Assembly (NCBI GenBank): GCA_029907045.1
Contig: JARYMR010000070.1
Span: forward strand, 1-7,824
DNA: 7,824 nucleotides
From: Candidatus Bathyarchaeota archaeon
GTDB taxonomy: Archaea; Thermoproteota; Bathyarchaeia; Bathyarchaeales; UBA233
Reading direction: 5' to 3'
Each line of letters begins with the position of its first letter. Position 1 is the stretch's first letter. Below the pieces are notes generated by a model. That model was not told the origin of the DNA, did no database searches, and saw nothing but the letters and a program-made list of their open reading frames with translations. The translations under genes and the position numbers were made by a program. Below are positions 5,452 to 7,824 of the stretch, piece after piece.

Positions 5452-5598
5452 ATGTTTTCGGAGAGGGCTTTGAAAACCAAAAATAAACCTATGGAAGATG
5501 ATAATGATAAGTCTCCTCAACCTTCGGAGCGTTACACAATTTTTCACGCATTATTCGAAGCTTTGAAAGAAAAGGACAAGAAGCGTAAGAAAAAGTAA
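5452..5598 (+). CDS. Small charged hypothetical protein (48 residues)
   Basis: A short frame reads MFSERALKTK through to a TAA at 5596-5598. The chain is very polar: an acidic patch MEDDNDK (14-20), a Pro/Ser linker, one amphipathic helix YTIFHALFEALKEK (28-41) and a strongly basic end KDKKRKKK. It has no Cys and no membrane segment. AAGG lies only 3 bases before the ATG, which is closer than ideal; the in-frame ATG at 5491 lacks a clear ribosome site but fits the TATA box better. It fills the gap between the toroid gene and the regulator and stops 2 bases before the regulator's stop, a tight convergent arrangement also seen at 1951/1954. I do not recognise the family. It could be a non-coding frame. 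Confidence 0.42.
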   Translation: MFSERALKTKNKPMEDDNDKSPQPSERYTIFHALFEALKEKDKKRKKK

Positions 5599-5600
5599 TT

Positions 5601-6101
5601 TTATTTGGTATTCGCTTTTTGGTATGCCTCTATCAGGTGGTTGAAGGTGAAGTGTTTTAGCATAACGCTTCCTGATAAACTTACGAGGAATATTTTGAAG
5701 TCTTCTAAGTATTTGCCCCAATCTCTTCTGAAAATATGATAAAACTTTACGAAATCTCCATAATCCTTATGCACAGAAACCATCAACGCATCCGCATCCA
5801 TCCCTTGACCAGTACACACAAACACAACATTTGGTTGCTCCTTTGCCCATTCTCTTCCCTTATCCCATAGGGGATGAACCAATTCTTTTGTACGACAGAA
5901 TGTGAAGGCTACAAGGTCGAACCCTAAATAGGTAAGATTTGGAATTATCGTGTACTGTTGTATAGCTTGTTTTTCCAAAACTTTTCTTAAACGGGTTATT
6001 GTAGGCTGAGAAATGTTCAAGATTTTTGCCAAATCTCTGTCGCTGCGTTTTGAATTTTCGATAAGTTCGAAAAGGAGTTTGAGCAATTTTTCCTGTTTCA
6101 T
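5601..6101 (-). CDS. Lrp/AsnC-like transcriptional regulator
   Basis: A 166-residue protein with an N-terminal winged helix-turn-helix (about 5-60). Helices around SDRDLAKILNISQPTITRLRKVL (20-42) match the Lrp/AsnC style, and the strand QQYTIIPNLTYLGF that follows is the typical hinge. The rest (65-166) alternates strands and helices but only loosely resembles the ligand-binding RAM domain of Lrp proteins, so the effector cannot be predicted. Cys69 and Cys96 lie in this part. No good ribosome binding site precedes the ATG at 6101, but the gene begins 37 bases after the methionine synthase stop on the same strand with no T run between, so the two are probably co-transcribed and it may regulate methionine or one-carbon genes (inference). 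Confidence 0.75.
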   Translation of the reverse strand: MKQEKLLKLLFELIENSKRSDRDLAKILNISQPTITRLRKVLEKQAIQQYTIIPNLTYLGFDLVAFTFCRTKELVHPLWDKGREWAKEQPNVVFVCTGQGMDADALMVSVHKDYGDFVKFYHIFRRDWGKYLEDFKIFLVSLSGSVMLKHFTFNHLIEAYQKANTK

Positions 6102-6138
6102 AAACTCAATTAAGCGGTAATTCCTTATGAAACTTTTC

Positions 6139-7191
6139 TTAATTTGCAGATTTTACAGCGTTCACCGTTCTCTTTAAAAGGAGTTGTGCAGCCTCCAGTG
6201 TCGGCCATCCACCCAAGCCACAGTCTGGTCCTGTGAAGGTCATCCTTTCGCCGTACTTTTCTTTGGCTTTTAGAAACCTTTTTTTAATGGTTTCTTCGCT
6301 TTCAACCAATTGTTCAACATTTGGTTTGGTTATGCCCTTCTCATATAATTCTGCCATAATGGAGTCTATGTCGGTTCTTGAAATGCCAACCCTTATCTGT
6401 TTGTCCGCTCCTTCCAACATTTTCTTGGAAATGGCTTCAATGTTTTTTGGAGAAGCAGCATACTCAAAGGATAATACATCAAGATTTTTAATCGCCAATA
6501 AATCAGCAACTCTTGATGAAGAGTGTAAGTGAATCTGTTTTACAACATTTGAAAAGTCAAAGGCTTTTTCAAACACATCTATTATGGTATCTCTGTCTGC
6601 TGTGACGTCTTGGAATCCGAAACTTGGTTCATCCAGCGAAACCACTTCTGTCTTCACGTACTTGGAGTTTAAAATGGAATTTTTTGCAAAATGCTTCACA
6701 GTTTCTGCAAACATTAGGAGGATATCCTTGTAAGGAATTGTTCCAACCATTTTTAGGTAAAGCTCCATTGGTCCAGTGACGCAAACGCGGAGCGAAATTT
6801 TCTTATCAATTTCTTTGCTGAGCCTTTCAGCTTCTTCTTTGATTACGTATATTTCAGGTATTATTGCTTGTTTTTCTTTAACCACGTATGTGCCTTTACT
6901 CATGGCTTCTTGGATTACTTCTGTAAATTGTCTATGAATGTCATAATGTTGCGGATAATTAGTGACGTCTAAGCCTGTTTCCAATTTTTTCTTGAAAGAG
7001 TCTGTTACAACATGGTAGAAATTGTTTAGTAAGAATTCATCTTTTTTTATGTTTTCTCTTTTGATTATGGCTTGTCTAGCAAGGGCGTATGCATTATTGA
7101 ATAGTTTCTTATCTACGAAGTGAGGTAGGGGGAAACTTCCCACATCGTCAACTAACACTTTCATATCAAACACTTTTGTTTGTTTGCTCAT
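6139..7191 (-). CDS. MetE-type core methionine synthase family protein (folate-independent class)
   Basis: A 350-residue protein equal to the catalytic C-terminal barrel of cobalamin-independent methionine synthase, without the N-terminal half. Stand-alone archaeal members transfer a methyl group to homocysteine from a corrinoid rather than from methyl-folate. Visible motifs are VDDVGSFPLP (14-23), DEPSF (187-191), IHLHSSS (220-226), LSFEYAAS (240-247) and GPDCGLGGWPT (321-331), in the order of MetE. Of the zinc ligands His-x-Cys, Glu and Cys, His223, Glu243 and Cys324 are present, but the His-x-Cys Cys is Ser225. The substrate could therefore differ. The start at ATG 7191 gives a near-leaderless message from the TATA box; Met10 (7164) is an alternative. 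A regulator gene follows downstream. Confidence 0.82.
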   Translation of the reverse strand: MSKQTKVFDMKVLVDDVGSFPLPHFVDKKLFNNAYALARQAIIKRENIKKDEFLLNNFYHVVTDSFKKKLETGLDVTNYPQHYDIHRQFTEVIQEAMSKGTYVVKEKQAIIPEIYVIKEEAERLSKEIDKKISLRVCVTGPMELYLKMVGTIPYKDILLMFAETVKHFAKNSILNSKYVKTEVVSLDEPSFGFQDVTADRDTIIDVFEKAFDFSNVVKQIHLHSSSRVADLLAIKNLDVLSFEYAASPKNIEAISKKMLEGADKQIRVGISRTDIDSIMAELYEKGITKPNVEQLVESEETIKKRFLKAKEKYGERMTFTGPDCGLGGWPTLEAAQLLLKRTVNAVKSAN

Positions 7192-7216
7192 TTAAGAATA
7201 GTTGTCATTGTTCCGC

Positions 7217-7228
7217 AAAAAATATAAG
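7217..7228. promoter_or_regulatory. Shared TATA box of the divergent MetE-type and HtpX-like genes
   Basis: AAAAAATATAAG reads as a TATA box in both directions. On the minus strand (CTTATATTTT) it predicts a start near 7198, about 7 bases before the methionine synthase ATG. On the plus strand (AATATAAG) it predicts a start near 7251, about 12 bases before the protease ATG. No second box is evident in the 71-base spacer. Confidence 0.5.
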
Positions 7229-7262
7229 TCACCGCTTACCCATGAACATTAATTGGTGTATA

Positions 7263-7824
7263 ATGATGAATATTTGGAAACTTCGCTTCTCCCTTATCGG
7301 CTCCTTAGCCATAATAATAAGCCTTTCCACGCTTTTCCTAACCTTGGTTTTAAGCTTACTCGGAGTTATGAATTTATTAACCCTTGGTGTTTTGGTTGTT
7401 GCCTTCAACATTATTCAATGGTTAATCTCACCCTACATTATTGATGCCCTCTACCGTGTGAGAGATATTCCAGAAAGCGAAAATCCAAAACTCCACGAGG
7501 TGGTTAAAAACCTCAGCAGAAAAAGCGGAATAAAGAAGCCAAGGCTTATGCTTGCCCAAATTCCAATACCTAACGCTTTCGCTTATGGCTCGCCTATAGC
7601 TGGCAACCGCGTAGCCGTCACAACTGGGCTTTTGAAAACATTAGATTTTGAGGAAGTGGAAGCGGTTATTGGACATGAGCTTGGGCATTTGAAGCATAGA
7701 GATGTGCAGGTGATGATGTTTGTTTCGCTTTTGCCAGCTTTATTCTACTATTTAGGGTATTCGCTTATGCTTTCATCCATGTACAGCAGAAGAAGAGAGG
7801 ACGCAGGCGGAGGCGCCGCAATAA
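7263..7824 (+). CDS. htpX: HtpX-like M48 membrane zinc protease (3' end outside window)
   Basis: The frame is open from ATG 7263 to the window edge (187 codons). HtpX-type proteases sit in the cytoplasmic membrane and help degrade damaged membrane proteins. Two N-terminal membrane segments are visible (about 9-33 and 38-60). They are followed by the charged linker YRVRDIPESENPKLHEVV (64-81), NAFAYGS (104-110), VAVTTGLL (117-124) and the zinc motif HELGH (138-142) continuing LKHRD. A further membrane segment begins near 150, and a Gly-rich stretch follows before the edge. The second metal-binding Glu would lie outside the window. ATG 7266 is an in-frame alternative with better spacing (7 bases) from GGTG at 7255-7258. 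It is transcribed divergently from the methionine synthase gene. Confidence 0.92.
   Translation, partial: MMNIWKLRFSLIGSLAIIISLSTLFLTLVLSLLGVMNLLTLGVLVVAFNIIQWLISPYIIDALYRVRDIPESENPKLHEVVKNLSRKSGIKKPRLMLAQIPIPNAFAYGSPIAGNRVAVTTGLLKTLDFEEVEAVIGHELGHLKHRDVQVMMFVSLLPALFYYLGYSLMLSSMYSRRREDAGGGAAI

Noticed and set aside
7263..7269. ATGATGA resembling a box C of a C/D guide RNA
   Set aside because: It is the double start codon of htpX and no CTGA box D follows at a suitable distance.
1..7824. CRISPR arrays, insertion sequences, phage or defence genes
   Set aside because: No direct repeat series, transposase, integrase or defence-type domain was seen; gene content is ordinary archaeal metabolism and proteostasis.

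Overview
The window looks like chromosomal DNA from an archaeon. CTP-type riboflavin kinase fused to a helix-turn-helix domain, the archaeal FAD synthetase RibL, a DUF357 protein and diphthine synthase are all archaeal markers. The tRNA gene carries an intron in a bulge-helix-bulge setting and an encoded CCA end, and TATA-like boxes sit at archaeal distances. Gene content and style resemble an uncultured TACK lineage such as Bathyarchaeia; that assignment is inference, because no ribosomal RNA or marker tree is available here. Genes are very tightly packed: two convergent pairs end only 2 bases apart, and no gap exceeds about 110 bases.

Layout. Positions 1-402 hold the C-terminal end of a glycosylation-rich, probably extracellular protein. 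Positions 474-1951 hold a two-gene plus-strand unit: rbkR (regulator plus riboflavin kinase) and a metallo-beta-lactamase-fold hydrolase. Facing it on the minus strand (4076 down to 1954) is a four-gene operon: dphB, a DUF357 gene, ribL and a rhomboid protease, with overlapping starts and stops. RbkR makes FMN from riboflavin and RibL makes FAD from FMN, so the two opposing units together hold both flavin-cofactor steps. A divergent spacer separates dphB from a split tRNA-Lys(CUU) gene at 4188-4294, which is followed almost at once by a 353-residue alpha/alpha-toroid protein related to the squalene-cyclase/prenyltransferase fold. A short gene of about 48 codons follows.

The last third contains a minus-strand pair, a MetE-type core methionine synthase and an Lrp/AsnC-like regulator. 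Divergent from the synthase is the start of an HtpX-like M48 membrane protease that runs off the window end.

The observations most worth a second look are: (i) the 29-base tRNA-Lys intron at position 30/31, whose splicing motif must compete with the D stem; (ii) a MetE-type protein in which the Cys of the zinc-binding His-x-Cys motif is Ser; (iii) the tRNA gene running straight into a protein gene without a visible terminator; and (iv) an unassigned toroid protein with a compact Cys/His cluster. I found no CRISPR array, insertion sequence, phage gene or defence system, and I do not claim a wholly new system here.
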